Below are positions 35,092-43,991 of a stretch of DNA of 64,000 bases, one piece after another; position 1 is the first letter of the stretch; every line of letters begins with the position of its first letter. The position numbers were made by a program, and so were the translations under genes. Location: the NCBI GenBank assembly GCA_011170375.1, contig DUEV01000002.1, forward strand, positions 124,001 through 188,000, in the 5' to 3' direction. This DNA comes from Dehalococcoidia bacterium. Its GTDB lineage: Bacteria; Chloroflexota; Dehalococcoidia; Dehalococcoidales; Fen-1064. The notes under the pieces are model-generated. The model ran no database searches. It worked only from the letters and a program-made list of their open reading frames with translations, and was not told the DNA's origin.

Positions 35092-36936
35092 TTGAAGAAG
35101 AAGTTTTTATGGATTTTCCTGAGCTGTATCATGGCCCTGACTCTGGTGGCATGGTCCTGTGACGGCGGGGCCGGTGAGCAGGAAGAGGAAGAGGAGGAGG
35201 AGGAAGAGGAGGAGGAAGAAGAGGAGGAAGAAGAAGAAGAAGAGGAGGAGGAGGAAGAGGGCGACGACGTGCCACAGTATGGGGGGATAAGACATAGTGC
35301 TGTCGAAAACAGCCCCAGCTGGTTTGACGAATTGGTCGGCTCTCCCGGAGGCCATGCCTACGTCGCCTCTTTGCACCTATGCATGGACGAGCTAGTGCAG
35401 AATGACTGGACGAAGGGACCGGCCGGTACCGGTGAGATTCAGATGGTTAATGGCGGCGACAACCGCTGGGATATAAAGGCACCTTCTCTGGCAGATAGCT
35501 GGGAGATACCCCAACTCGGGACAATCATCTTCCACATCCGCGAGGGCGTCAACTTCTGGGACAAGGAGCCGGTAAACGGCCGGGAGATGACCGTCGATGA
35601 CGTTAAGTACTCCCTGGACCGGGTAATGAGCGGCGGTTACCTGGCATACGCTTACCCCGGCATGTGCGCCACCGCCGTGGTAACGGCCGATGCGGTTGCC
35701 AATACGGTTACCATAGAGGTACCCGTGTCCGAGTGGACCAACATGCTAAGCCTGCTTCCTGACTATTGCTCAATAATCCCGAGGGAAGTAATTGACGAAT
35801 ACGGCGACATGACTAACTGGGAGGTCATGGTCGGTACCGGTCCGTTTATGCTCACCGAATTTGTCTACGATAGCTATACCCTGTACGAAGCGAACCCGGA
35901 CTACTGGATGACCGACCCCATCGGGCCGGGAATGGGTAACCAGCTACCCTATATTGACGCATGGGAGATAGCCATCATACCCAACGAGGCCGCGAGATAC
36001 GCAGCATTTCGTACCGGGCAGGTGGATTCGATACGCGGCTCATACTGGACCCCATCCCAGGCAAAGGGCATCCTCACTGACCCCGCCCTGGAGGATAAGA
36101 TAGAGTATCTAGAATATATCCGCGACGCCACTTTCGCCCTGTTCTTCAGGCTGGACAAGCCGGAGTCACCCTTCAGTAGTATCGAGGTCCGAAAGGCGAT
36201 GATGCTGGCCATAGACCAGCCGGGCATAATCGAGGATTACTGGGATGGCCGCGCCGAGTTACTGGGCTGGCCGGTGACACCCTCTATAGGCTACGAAGAC
36301 GCCTTTTGCCCACTGGAGGATATGCCCGAGGAAACCCAGCAACTCTACACCCACGATGTGGCTGCAGCCCAGGCTATGCTGGCATCGAGTCCCTATCCCA
36401 ATGGTTTCGATTGCTCGGTCCTCTGCTATGACACGCCCATCATGATAGACATCCTCTCCATGATCCAGGACAATCTGGATGACATCGGCATCGATATGGA
36501 ACTCGACGTCCTCGAATACAGCACCTGGCAGCAACGGAGCCGCTACAAGAACAACGGGCCGTTTGAGATTATGTACAACGGTCCTTCCGGCAACGGTACC
36601 TACATGAAGATGATCAATTTCAGAGGAGGGGGCGCTTACAACTGCGGCTACGTTAACTACGACTACAGTGACGCCACTATCGAAGCGGCCTATGCTGAGG
36701 TACAACAGTGGGTGGGTATCGATGAATCGGAAATGATGAGAATCAACCGTGAACTGATGCCGTATGTCGTCGGTCAGGCCTTCTGCTGTCCATCGCCGAC
36801 TTCCAGAGGGTACAATATGTGGTGGCCGTGGCTAAAGAACGAGTATGGTACAGTCTATGGCGGCTACTACAACATCTCCAGCACGGCTAAGTATTGCTGG
36901 CTTGACCAAGACCTCAAGGAAGAGATGGGATACTAA
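35092..36936 (+). CDS. ABC transporter substrate-binding lipoprotein (family 5) with poly-Glu linker
   Basis: 614 residues from TTG 35092, behind AAAGGAGATGAGAGG. The leader M-K-K-K-F-L-W-I-F-L-S-C ends L-V-A-W-S-C-D with Cys23 as lipid site and Trp at -2. Residues 31-56 are 26 glutamates in a row, coded by a pure GAA/GAG tract (35182-35259). The mature part is a family 5 (DppA/OppA) binding protein: P-S-L-A-D-S-W-E-I, F-H-I-R-E-G-V-N-F-W-D, V-D-D-V-K-Y-S-L-D-R-V, G-T-G-P-F-M-L-T and V-R-K-A-M-M-L-A-I-D. It delivers a peptide-like or other solute to the two permeases upstream. No ATPase genes follow, so those must be supplied from elsewhere. Confidence 0.93.
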   Translation: MKKKFLWIFLSCIMALTLVAWSCDGGAGEQEEEEEEEEEEEEEEEEEEEEEEEEEEGDDVPQYGGIRHSAVENSPSWFDELVGSPGGHAYVASLHLCMDELVQNDWTKGPAGTGEIQMVNGGDNRWDIKAPSLADSWEIPQLGTIIFHIREGVNFWDKEPVNGREMTVDDVKYSLDRVMSGGYLAYAYPGMCATAVVTADAVANTVTIEVPVSEWTNMLSLLPDYCSIIPREVIDEYGDMTNWEVMVGTGPFMLTEFVYDSYTLYEANPDYWMTDPIGPGMGNQLPYIDAWEIAIIPNEAARYAAFRTGQVDSIRGSYWTPSQAKGILTDPALEDKIEYLEYIRDATFALFFRLDKPESPFSSIEVRKAMMLAIDQPGIIEDYWDGRAELLGWPVTPSIGYEDAFCPLEDMPEETQQLYTHDVAAAQAMLASSPYPNGFDCSVLCYDTPIMIDILSMIQDNLDDIGIDMELDVLEYSTWQQRSRYKNNGPFEIMYNGPSGNGTYMKMINFRGGGAYNCGYVNYDYSDATIEAAYAEVQQWVGIDESEMMRINRELMPYVVGQAFCCPSPTSRGYNMWWPWLKNEYGTVYGGYYNISSTAKYCWLDQDLKEEMGY

Positions 36937-36991
36937 GCTGCGGTAGCGGGTTGCTAAGCTAGAATTACCATTACGATATCGATCTATAGCA

Positions 36992-37029
36992 GCAAAGGGG
37001 CCAGAGGTTTGACCCTCTGGTCCCTTTGC
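36992..37029 (+). terminator. Large hairpin after binding-protein gene (possible terminator)
   Basis: 16-bp arms GCAAAGGGGCCAGAGG and CCTCTGGTCCCTTTGC with one G-T pair and a six-base loop. No T tract follows, so it may stop transcription weakly or protect the 3' end of the ABC message. Confidence 0.5.
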
Positions 37030-37090
37030 GCGTGAAGTCATCCGCTGACTTGTTGACTAGCATCAATGCCTGGTTTATACTCACAACCGT

Positions 37091-37611
37091 ATGGGGTATT
37101 GCGCTTTGACAGACATGCAGGTGGTAATACTGGCCGGAGGGCTGGCCACGAGGTTGGGCCATGTGACCAAAGACCGCCCCAAGTCTCTGGTCAGAGTCCA
37201 GGGGAAACCCTTCCTAGAATACCAGCTGGACTTGTTACGCAGGGCGGGTATCAGGAATATAGTCCTGTGTGTTGGACATCTCGGGAGGCAAATCGAAAGA
37301 TACTTCGGTGATGGGAAAGAGCATGGGTTGGATCCGCTACAGCTATGAGGACACGCCTCTGGGCACTGCCGGGGGCACTCAAGCACGCTGCACCCTTACT
37401 CAATGACACCTTCTGCTGCGTGTACGGCGACTCCTACCCGTTGGCTGATTTATCCACAGTGATGCGCTATTTCGAGGCGCAGAAAAAGCTTGCCCTGATG
37501 ACCGTCTTTAAAAATAACGACCATTTCGACAAAAGCAACACTGTGGCGGCTTTAACACCCTCACAATGGCACACTATTACACAAGCGGAAACAGAACAAC
37601 AGCACTACTAG
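37091..37611 (+). pseudogene. Decayed sugar nucleotidyltransferase (two frameshifts and truncated)
   Basis: Remnant of an NTP-transferase family protein (glucose/mannose-1-phosphate nucleotidyltransferase or HddC-like). Frame 1 gives V-V-I-L-A-G-G-L-A-T-R-L-G with K-D-R-P-K-S-L-V-R-V, the nucleotide-binding start, to about 37330. I-R-Y-S-Y-E-D-T-P-L-G-T-A-G continues in another frame, and G-A-L-K-H-A-A-P-L-L-N-D-T-F-C-C-V-Y-G-D-S in a third. Removing one G at 37330-37331 and one from the G5 run at 37371-37375 restores a perfect family sequence. Homology then ends near 37550, about 90 residues short of normal length, so deletion adds to the frameshifts. The two single-base insertions in G runs could also be assembly errors; the missing 3' half argues for real decay. 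Confidence 0.8.
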
Positions 37612-37653
37612 GAACAAACTGGGGTGCTATCAGGGACGAGAGAGTAACTACTC

Positions 37654-38472
37654 TTATTCACCCCGGAATAATGGCTCCCGCTTCTCTACAAAGGCTGTGG
37701 CCCCTTCTTGATGGTCCCTTGTCTGGTTGAGGCCCTGCATCACGCCACTAATATACTTCAAAGTCTCCTCAAGGTCCATCATCAGGCCTTCATAGATGGC
37801 TTTTTTCGTCTTCTGAATTGCCAGTGTTGGTCCTTTGGCTAGCTTCTCTGCCAGTTCCATGGTGGCGATTTCAAGCTCATCATGGGGAACGATCATCGTA
37901 ACCAGTCCGATACGCTCTGCTTCCCTGGCATCAATCATGTCACCCGTCATCGCCATGAAAAGAGCTTTATCGATGCCGACAAGTCTCGGCAGAAAGTAGG
38001 TACCGCCGGCGGCCGGCAGCATACCACGCCTGATGAATACCTCAGCAAAACGCGCCTTATCGGAGGCAATACGGATATCGCAGGCACAGGCAAAATCAAG
38101 ACCGCCACCGACCGCTACCCCATTAATCGCTCCGATAATCGGTTTCGGGCATTTTTGCATCAGGAGGTGAAGTGAAATACGCTCTGAACTCCTTGCTATC
38201 ATTGCACCCTGAGCACCAGGTTGTCTAAGACGCTCCGCCATCGCCTTAACATCGGCACCAGAACAGAAGGCCCGGCCCTCTCCAGTAATTACCAATACCT
38301 TCACATCGTCGTCATTCATGCTGTCTTCTACCGCCCGGTAAAGGCTGTCTGACATCTCAGGAGTAAAGGCATTCATCTTATCCGGCCGATTCATCTTGAT
38401 AGTGGCAATACCATTTTCCTTAGCATATATAATATCCGGATACCCTTTCAGCACCTTTCCTTTTTTCGCCAT
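37654..38472 (-). CDS. Enoyl-CoA hydratase/isomerase (crotonase) family protein
   Basis: 272 residues. I-A-T-I-K-M-N-R-P-D-K-M-N-A-F, oxyanion motif A-F-C-S-G-A-D-V-K, N-G-V-A-V-G-G-G-L-D-F-A-C-A-C-D-I-R-I-A and R-F-A-E-V-F-I-R-R-G are visible. The first catalytic position (Glu in G-G-x-C-E-L) is Asp here and the second is in A-E-V-F, a pattern common in crotonases that are not classical hydratases. AAAGGAG precedes ATG. On the same strand a PHP-domain gene lies 32 bases upstream. Likely acts on an acyl-CoA in the cytoplasm; exact reaction open. Confidence 0.9.
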   Translation of the reverse strand: MAKKGKVLKGYPDIIYAKENGIATIKMNRPDKMNAFTPEMSDSLYRAVEDSMNDDDVKVLVITGEGRAFCSGADVKAMAERLRQPGAQGAMIARSSERISLHLLMQKCPKPIIGAINGVAVGGGLDFACACDIRIASDKARFAEVFIRRGMLPAAGGTYFLPRLVGIDKALFMAMTGDMIDAREAERIGLVTMIVPHDELEIATMELAEKLAKGPTLAIQKTKKAIYEGLMMDLEETLKYISGVMQGLNQTRDHQEGATAFVEKREPLFRGE

Positions 38473-38504
38473 CAGATATGCACTCCTTTCAAGCAGACAG
38501 ACCC

Positions 38505-39236
38505 TTAACAGGCAAGCTCTTCCGGGAAATAAATTGCCGTTTCATAGTCCTCAATAGCCCTCCGCAATGCATCCAGACTTATTGACTCCATCCAAACACA
38601 CAGCGGACGTCGGCCGATTTCGTCCAAGCTATGAGCATCAGAGCTTTGAGTACAGGCACGCTTTTTAGGATAACCACGCATTGCCCCGGCGTTCCACTGA
38701 GCCTTATTCTGAGGAATAGTAATCTCCAGGGCACTCAGATAGTCGCTGGCATGGATTGCTGCTTTGACATGGCGCGGCTGATTCGTCTCGAGGAAACCAC
38801 TGGGCCAGCGCTCAACATGGGCAGCAATGGCCAGCCCGCCCCACTCGTCTATCTTCTGAAGCACCTCTTCTGTGTCTCCGTTAGCTACGTGAATAGCATC
38901 GCCCCACTGAGGCCGGTCAAGGCCAACGTAGATGAGAAAACTCTGCAATTTCTCCATCGGGGTATCGAGAGCAAACAGGGCCAAGATATGTCCACCGACC
39001 GTGGACAACTCGATACCTGGGAAAATGCTGAGGCCTCCCCCACTGGCTACCTGTCGCATATCCTCAACTGCCTCCACGGAATTATGGTCGGTGATAGCGA
39101 TCGCTTCAAGACCAGCAGCCAGAGCAGCATCAGTTATCTGCTCTGGAGTAGCGGATATATCACTGTAGCAGACTGATTTGGGGGTATGTATATGGAGGTC
39201 AACCCTCCTTAATGCCAGCTCTTTGAGTCCACTCAC
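38505..39236 (-). CDS. PHP-domain phosphoesterase-like protein
   Basis: 243 residues with the PHP metal motifs. D-L-H-I-H-T-P-K-S opens the protein, I-T-D-H-N-S-V-E-A-V follows, then P-G-I-E-L-S-T-V-G-G-H, A-A-H-V-E-R-W-P-S-G-F and S-S-D-A-H-S-L. These bind a trinuclear metal site in the family, which includes phosphatases and DNA polymerase-associated domains. The GTG start at 39236 has no good ribosome site. The length fits a stand-alone PHP phosphatase (nucleoside bisphosphate or histidinol phosphate type); the substrate is not evident. Confidence 0.88.
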   Translation of the reverse strand: MSGLKELALRRVDLHIHTPKSVCYSDISATPEQITDAALAAGLEAIAITDHNSVEAVEDMRQVASGGGLSIFPGIELSTVGGHILALFALDTPMEKLQSFLIYVGLDRPQWGDAIHVANGDTEEVLQKIDEWGGLAIAAHVERWPSGFLETNQPRHVKAAIHASDYLSALEITIPQNKAQWNAGAMRGYPKKRACTQSSDAHSLDEIGRRPLCVWMESISLDALRRAIEDYETAIYFPEELAC

Positions 39237-39312
39237 TGCACTATAAAATAGGTTAGCAAGCTCTAGTCACTTTGTCAAAGCCAGCATACCTTAGGTCCTG
39301 ATTGACTCCGAA

Positions 39313-39342
39313 TTGACAAAGCGACCATGGAAATACTATTAT
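39313..39342 (+). promoter_or_regulatory. Promoter of NIL-ferredoxin operon
   Basis: TTGACA (39313-39318), 18-base spacer, TATTAT (39337-39342). The next plus-strand gene starts at 39515, leaving an untranslated leader of about 165 bases. A 60-codon frame starting inside the -35 box has no support. Confidence 0.6.
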
Positions 39343-39514
39343 TCTGAGAAGACTTGTCACGAGAAAAAGCCTTCGGTATTGCTGGAAAATGCACATTATT
39401 CCTTTTTAATACGTGACTGCGCCAGCACGGAGAACCCTCCGGTGAAGGTCTGGGCCTTTATCGGAAAGCGTGAATCTGAGTTCAACACTAGATAACAATT
39501 GCGGAGGTGGTGGA

Positions 39515-39925
39515 ATGACTGTTTCCCGAAGAATTGTGCTGCATTTTCCTCATAGACTGGTGGACCGGCCAATCGTCTACCGGTTGATTAAAGACTACGA
39601 CCTGGAGTTCAATATCCTGAAGGCCTCGGTCACCCCGGAGGAGGAAGGGCTGATGGTACTGGAGCTCAAGGGGGAACAGAAGGACTATGACCGGGGCATC
39701 AATTACCTGGGTGAGGCCGGTGTCCAGATACAATCGCTCAGCCAGAATGTAACCCGCAATGAGGAACGCTGTACCCACTGTGGTGCCTGCATCACCATCT
39801 GCCCCACTATGGCTTTTAAACTGGACAGAAAAACCCGGATGGTCGCTTTTGATAACGACAAATGTATCGCCTGCGGCCTGTGTATCAAGGCCTGCCCCCC
39901 GAGAGCGATGGAACTGCATTTCTGA
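39515..39925 (+). CDS. NIL-domain 4Fe-4S ferredoxin
   Basis: 136 residues from ATG 39515, with GGAGGTGG at good distance; the longer frame from 39470 lacks a site. Residues 1-75 are a NIL-type domain (R-I-V-L-H-F-P, L-V-D-R-P-I-V-Y-R-L-I-K-D-Y-D-L-E-F-N-I-L). The rest has two 4Fe-4S motifs, C-T-H-C-G-A-C-I-T-I-C-P and C-I-A-C-G-L-C-I-K-A-C-P. NIL-ferredoxins occur with sulfur and methionine metabolism proteins in anaerobes. It starts an operon with a MoaD-like protein and a nitronate monooxygenase. Confidence 0.92.
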   Translation: MTVSRRIVLHFPHRLVDRPIVYRLIKDYDLEFNILKASVTPEEEGLMVLELKGEQKDYDRGINYLGEAGVQIQSLSQNVTRNEERCTHCGACITICPTMAFKLDRKTRMVAFDNDKCIACGLCIKACPPRAMELHF

Positions 39926-39981
39926 CTCAAATGTGACCCGGCGATATTGAGAATTGCGAAAGGAAGCGGAATAAGTACACC

Positions 39982-40254
39982 ATGAGTGTCAAGATAAACA
40001 TCCCTTCTTATTTACAGCCCTATACTGGCGGCTCTGAGGTGATTGAGGTCACCGGTAGCACTATCGCCGAATGTCTAAACCAGCTCATCGGACAGTTCCC
40101 TGATATCAGTAAGACAATTTTTACCGAGGAGGGTAAATTATTAGACTACGCCAGTGTCTATCTCAACGGAGAGTTCGCCGACGCAGCCGAATTGACCAGA
40201 CCAGTCAATAATAATGACGAACTGCACATACTGTACCTTCTCGGTGGTGGCTGA
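39982..40254 (+). CDS. MoaD/ThiS-like ubiquitin-fold sulfur carrier
   Basis: 90 residues, beta-grasp fold, ending Y-L-L-G-G-G. The C-terminal Gly-Gly is the site where MoaD/ThiS proteins are adenylated and charged with sulfur. Inner motifs are V-K-I-N-I-P-S-Y-L-Q-P-Y, I-A-E-C-L-N-Q-L-I, V-Y-L-N-G-E and D-E-L-H-I-L-Y. No MoeB/ThiF gene is in view. Next to the NIL-ferredoxin (56 bases) it may serve sulfur transfer for a molybdopterin or methionine/cysteine pathway, but that is inference. Confidence 0.85.
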   Translation: MSVKINIPSYLQPYTGGSEVIEVTGSTIAECLNQLIGQFPDISKTIFTEEGKLLDYASVYLNGEFADAAELTRPVNNNDELHILYLLGGG

Positions 40255-40320
40255 TACTGACAGTACGTACCTGATATAGATAAATCTGGGGCAGAATACT
40301 GAAAGGAGAAAGAAAACCCA

Positions 40321-41298
40321 ATGTTCAAGAACAGGATTACGGAGATGCTCGGTATAGAGTACCCGATTCTTGCCGGACCGATGGCCTACATGTCAGGACC
40401 GGAACTGATATCGGCAGTTTCCAACGCCGGCGGACTCGGCATCATGGCCTCCCTGGGCTACCAGACGACGGATGAGCTCCGAGAAGCCATCAGGAAGACC
40501 AAGCAATTGACGGACAAGCCTTTTGCGGTCAACATCACACTACTGCCTTCGGCGCGACAGGTCAAATATGAGGACTACTTCCTCACTGCTGTAGAGGAAG
40601 GGGCAAATATTATCGAGACATCGGGGCGAAGTCCCGAACCTTACATGAAGCTGCTCAAGGACGCCGGTGCGACAGTGTTGCACCGGGCGACCAGAACTAA
40701 GGACATCCAGACGGCGGAGCGCGTTGGCGTGGACGCGGTTACCATCCTCGGTATGGAAGCAGCCGGACATCCTGGACAGGAAGAAGTAGGTTCGATGGTC
40801 AGAATCCCGATAGCGGTTGATGCGGTAAAGGTACCCGTTATCGCTGGAGGAGGCATCGGTGATGCCCGGGGATTTGTCGCTGCCCTGGCGATGGGAGCCG
40901 AAGGCGTGCTCATGGGCACGCGTTTCATGGCAAGCAAGGACTGCCTTATCCACGCTAATGTTAAAGACTGGTTGTTGACTCTTGGCGAAATGGACACCAT
41001 CCTCATCCAGAAGTCAATCAAGAATGCCTCCCGCGTCGTCAGGACGGAACACTCAGAAAAAATCCTAGAGATGGAGAATCGTGGTGCTAGCCTAGAAGAG
41101 CTAATGCCGATGATTAGTGGGCAGCGTGGGAGGAATGTCTACGCTACTGGTGACGTTGGCTCTGGAGCAGCGATATCAGTGGGGCAGGTCGTCGGGATGA
41201 TACATAATATCCCCACAGTGAAGGAAATCATCGACGGCATGATCAGTGAGGCCAGCGTCATAATGCAGCGTCTGCAAAAGATGGGGCTGGCTGACTGA
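40321..41298 (+). CDS. Nitronate monooxygenase-family flavoprotein, copy 1
   Basis: 325 residues of the NMO/2-nitropropane dioxygenase TIM-barrel family. I-L-A-G-P-M-A-Y-M-S-G-P-E-L-I-S-A-V-S-N-A-G-G-L-G is the FMN-proximal start, E-A-A-G-H-P-G-Q holds the conserved histidine, and P-V-I-A-G-G-G-I-G-D-A-R-G-F and G-A-E-G-V-L-M-G-T-R-F bind the flavin phosphate. AAAGGAG precedes ATG. In strict anaerobes such proteins may act as enoyl reductases or nitro-compound reductases. A closely related copy is at 45181 and a more distant one follows at 41412. Confidence 0.93.
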   Translation: MFKNRITEMLGIEYPILAGPMAYMSGPELISAVSNAGGLGIMASLGYQTTDELREAIRKTKQLTDKPFAVNITLLPSARQVKYEDYFLTAVEEGANIIETSGRSPEPYMKLLKDAGATVLHRATRTKDIQTAERVGVDAVTILGMEAAGHPGQEEVGSMVRIPIAVDAVKVPVIAGGGIGDARGFVAALAMGAEGVLMGTRFMASKDCLIHANVKDWLLTLGEMDTILIQKSIKNASRVVRTEHSEKILEMENRGASLEELMPMISGQRGRNVYATGDVGSGAAISVGQVVGMIHNIPTVKEIIDGMISEASVIMQRLQKMGLAD

Positions 41299-41411
41299 GC
41301 CAAGCAGATTAAGCAGGAGGTGACCTATATTTAGTTGGTGCTGAACTGGTTGGTGGAGAGAAGGGCGGATGGGTATTGACTCAGGAATACAATAGAAGGA
41401 GATAATGTGCT

Positions 41412-42482
41412 ATGAAAACAAGAATGACTGAGCTATTCGGAATCAAGTATCCCATCATGCTGGCAGGAATGAACTGGTTGACTACACCCAAGCTGGTCGC
41501 AGCCGTCTCCAATGCCGGTGGTCTCGGTGTCCTAGCCGGAAACCACCAGACCCCCGACGAGCTCAGGGAGGCGATTAAGGAAATCAGGAGTCTTACTGAC
41601 AAGCCCTTTGGTGTAAACCTGACCCTGGGAGTCGGCTCTGCACAGCGTGCCCCGATAGTTATCGAAGAGAAGGTGCCGGTATTGAACTATGCTCTGGGCA
41701 GGCCTCCGGAGATTGCCCCTCTCATTGAAGCGGTGCATGGTTATGGCGGTAAGGTAATCGGGACAATCGCCCTGCTGAGACACGCCCTTCGGTCCGAGCA
41801 ACTCGGCGCGGATGCATTGATTATCACCGGGTATGAAGCCGCCTCACATTCCGGTAACGTCGGTGCGCTCGTGCTGGTACCAACCATCTCTGAGGCAGTA
41901 AAGGTCCCCTGCATCGGTGCTGGTGGCTACGCTGACGGTCGAGGTCTGGCTGCCGCACTGGCACTCGGGGCCGAGGGTATATCGATGGGCAGTCGTCTGG
42001 CAGCCACTCAGGATGCCGAAGTTGTTGATGCTGTCAAGGAAACCTGGGTCAACGCCAGCGAAGAAGACACGGTAATCGACCCGGCCTTCGACGGGATAAA
42101 TTGTCGAGTATTAAGAAATAAGGCCGCCGAAGACCTGCTCGAGAAGAAGGCATTCCCGTTGTTCGATGCCATCTCCGCCGGCCTGCATATGAAGAGAGTA
42201 TTGAAAATATCCTGGGGAGAGTTATTCCGCACGGCCAATAACATGCGAAAAATGCCGTCGGGTATCGGAGGTGGCCAGCGTGGTCTGGGTTCATCAATGC
42301 GTTTCGCCGTTGGCAGCCGACTGTTTAGAGTCGCTCTCGAGGACCCTGTAAATGGTATTCTGATGATGGGGCAGACTGCCGGTAGAATCAAAGACGTCCC
42401 CACGGTGGCTGAACTAATCGAACGCACCGTCAAGGAAGCCGAAGAGATACTGCAGAACATGAACAAGCAGTTCGCCAACTGA
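41412..42482 (+). CDS. Nitronate monooxygenase-family flavoprotein, copy 2
   Basis: 356 residues, same family but longer than the flanking copies. M-L-A-G-M-N-W-L-T-T-P-K-L-V-A-A-V-S-N-A-G-G-L-G and Y-E-A-A-S-H-S-G-N (His kept), then C-I-G-A-G-G-Y-A-D-G-R-G-L. The extra C-terminal section holds a basic stretch (N-N-M-R-K-M-P-S-G-I-G-G-G-Q-R-G) before the last helix. AGAAGGAG lies before ATG. It is 113 bases behind copy 1 and ends in a good terminator, so it can be read with copy 1. Confidence 0.92.
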   Translation: MKTRMTELFGIKYPIMLAGMNWLTTPKLVAAVSNAGGLGVLAGNHQTPDELREAIKEIRSLTDKPFGVNLTLGVGSAQRAPIVIEEKVPVLNYALGRPPEIAPLIEAVHGYGGKVIGTIALLRHALRSEQLGADALIITGYEAASHSGNVGALVLVPTISEAVKVPCIGAGGYADGRGLAAALALGAEGISMGSRLAATQDAEVVDAVKETWVNASEEDTVIDPAFDGINCRVLRNKAAEDLLEKKAFPLFDAISAGLHMKRVLKISWGELFRTANNMRKMPSGIGGGQRGLGSSMRFAVGSRLFRVALEDPVNGILMMGQTAGRIKDVPTVAELIERTVKEAEEILQNMNKQFAN

Positions 42483-42520
42483 GAGCGAGCAAGCTAATAT
42501 CAAAGTGAAATTCGACGAGA

Positions 42521-42564
42521 GGCGGGTACTAACATGAGGTAATTCCTGGTAGTGCCCGCCTTTA
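42521..42564 (+). terminator. Terminator after nitronate monooxygenase copy 2
   Basis: GGCGGGTACTA (42521-42531) pairs with TAGTGCCCGCC (42550-42560), followed by TTTAC. It converges with the acyl-CoA dehydrogenase gene. Confidence 0.7.
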
Positions 42565-42667
42565 CTATAGATTGCAACACAAAGCCCAACAGGGGATTCC
42601 GTTTGTTCTCGCTCTAGAATATAATAAGACTAACAGACCATTAAAGACCTGCTATGCCCCATTCTAA

Positions 42668-43924
42668 TTACCATTCAAAGGTATAGTATCCCAACGCCGT
42701 ATCAAGGAGACGACGCTGCGGGCCACCCAGCCAAAGTTGAAGAATCTTCGCATCACGTAAATATTTCTCTATATGGTAGTCATAAGAATATCCGTATGAG
42801 CCCATAAGCTCCATCGCCTTATGAGCAACCCAGATAGCCGTTTCGCAGCCGAAGTTCTGTGCAGCAGAGCACTTTGAGAGGAGAAACGGTTCGCCACTCC
42901 GACCAAACTGCCTCGAGCGAGTCATCTCGGCCACCTTCTGTTGATAAGCCCTAGCGCAGTCAATTCTTAGGGCCATTTCTCCAATAATGCTGGCATGAAG
43001 CGAACGTGACCTCACAGGTCTCCCAGCAATCTCTCTATCCTTGGTATAGTTCACTACTATCTCAAAACAGGCTTGAGCAACACCTGTTGCCCAAACGCAT
43101 GTTCCAGACCGACCCCCAGCAACTATGTTGTGCAAGAGTGCTGCATCTCCGCCTGGTCCAAGTAACCGGTTTTCCTTAGGCACTCTGACGTCATCATAGA
43201 ATATCTCAGCATTTATATCTGTCCAGCACATGCCCATTTTCTCAAAGGGTTTACTAAATGACAGCCCCTCTGCATCGGGTGGAACGAGGATGAGAGCAAT
43301 CCCATCGTCTCCCTGCTCCGGGTCAGTCGTGCACACCGTGAGATATGCAGTATCCGACATTCCAGCACCGCTTGGCCATACCTTGTGACCACTAATAACC
43401 CATTCCTCACCGTCAAGCTTGGCAATTGTCCTTATGGTACGGCCATGCTGGGTTGGGTCCTCCACATTTGCACCACCTGCAGGCTCTGTGAGGGCCATAC
43501 ATGAAGCATGTGGTTTATCATCGCATACCTTTTTTACAAGCGGTTCTGCTATATCCCACCGCCCAGCCCCGACAATAGCCCCCATCACCCATCCTATGAT
43601 TCCGATGTGAGTCGCCAGACCACAATCACCCCTGGCTATCTCTTCAAAAACCATGCTTCCTAATCCAGGAGCCACCCCCAATCCGCCGACTGATTCGGGA
43701 TAGGCCATTCTTTGTACCCCAATATCTACCAATCCCTGGTGAACCTTCTCAATTGTATCCTTAGCGAGCTTTTCGTCGTGATGCCAGCCTCCATCAAGAT
43801 CTTTACGTCTGGGCATGATTTCTTTGTCCACATACTCGTGAACGGTCCTGACAACTTCCAGATCCTCATCGGAGTAGCCTGGTGCTCCTAAGTACTTTCT
43901 TCTGATCTCTTCAATGGTTATCAT
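42668..43924 (-). CDS. Acyl-CoA dehydrogenase
   Basis: 418 residues, normal length. C-M-A-L-T-E-P-A-G-G-A-N-V-E-D is the FAD/substrate signature, W-V-I-S-G-H-K-V-W-P-S-G-A follows, and the C-terminal region has G-S-Y-G-Y-S-Y-D-Y-H-I-E-K-Y-L-R-D-A-K, where classical enzymes have R-D-x-R/K. The catalytic base is expected near this segment; by eye it would be the Glu of H-I-E-K or a residue close to it. AGGGAGGT precedes ATG. The enzyme oxidises an acyl-CoA to enoyl-CoA, passing electrons to ETF. It fits with the crotonase and CoA-transferase genes around it. Confidence 0.93.
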   Translation of the reverse strand: MITIEEIRRKYLGAPGYSDEDLEVVRTVHEYVDKEIMPRRKDLDGGWHHDEKLAKDTIEKVHQGLVDIGVQRMAYPESVGGLGVAPGLGSMVFEEIARGDCGLATHIGIIGWVMGAIVGAGRWDIAEPLVKKVCDDKPHASCMALTEPAGGANVEDPTQHGRTIRTIAKLDGEEWVISGHKVWPSGAGMSDTAYLTVCTTDPEQGDDGIALILVPPDAEGLSFSKPFEKMGMCWTDINAEIFYDDVRVPKENRLLGPGGDAALLHNIVAGGRSGTCVWATGVAQACFEIVVNYTKDREIAGRPVRSRSLHASIIGEMALRIDCARAYQQKVAEMTRSRQFGRSGEPFLLSKCSAAQNFGCETAIWVAHKAMELMGSYGYSYDYHIEKYLRDAKILQLWLGGPQRRLLDTALGYYTFEW

Positions 43925-43991
43925 TAATATACCTCCCTAAACAATTAGAAAAACACCAATCACCACCATTCATCCGTCGATTCTGCCACTC

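Noticed and set aside
35107-35376. Minus-strand frame with a long Leu/Phe run that looks like a membrane protein
   Set aside because: It is the antisense reading of the poly-glutamate codons of the binding lipoprotein, not a gene.
39313-39495. 60-codon frame before the NIL-ferredoxin
   Set aside because: Its TTG start is the -35 box of a good promoter and it has no ribosome site.
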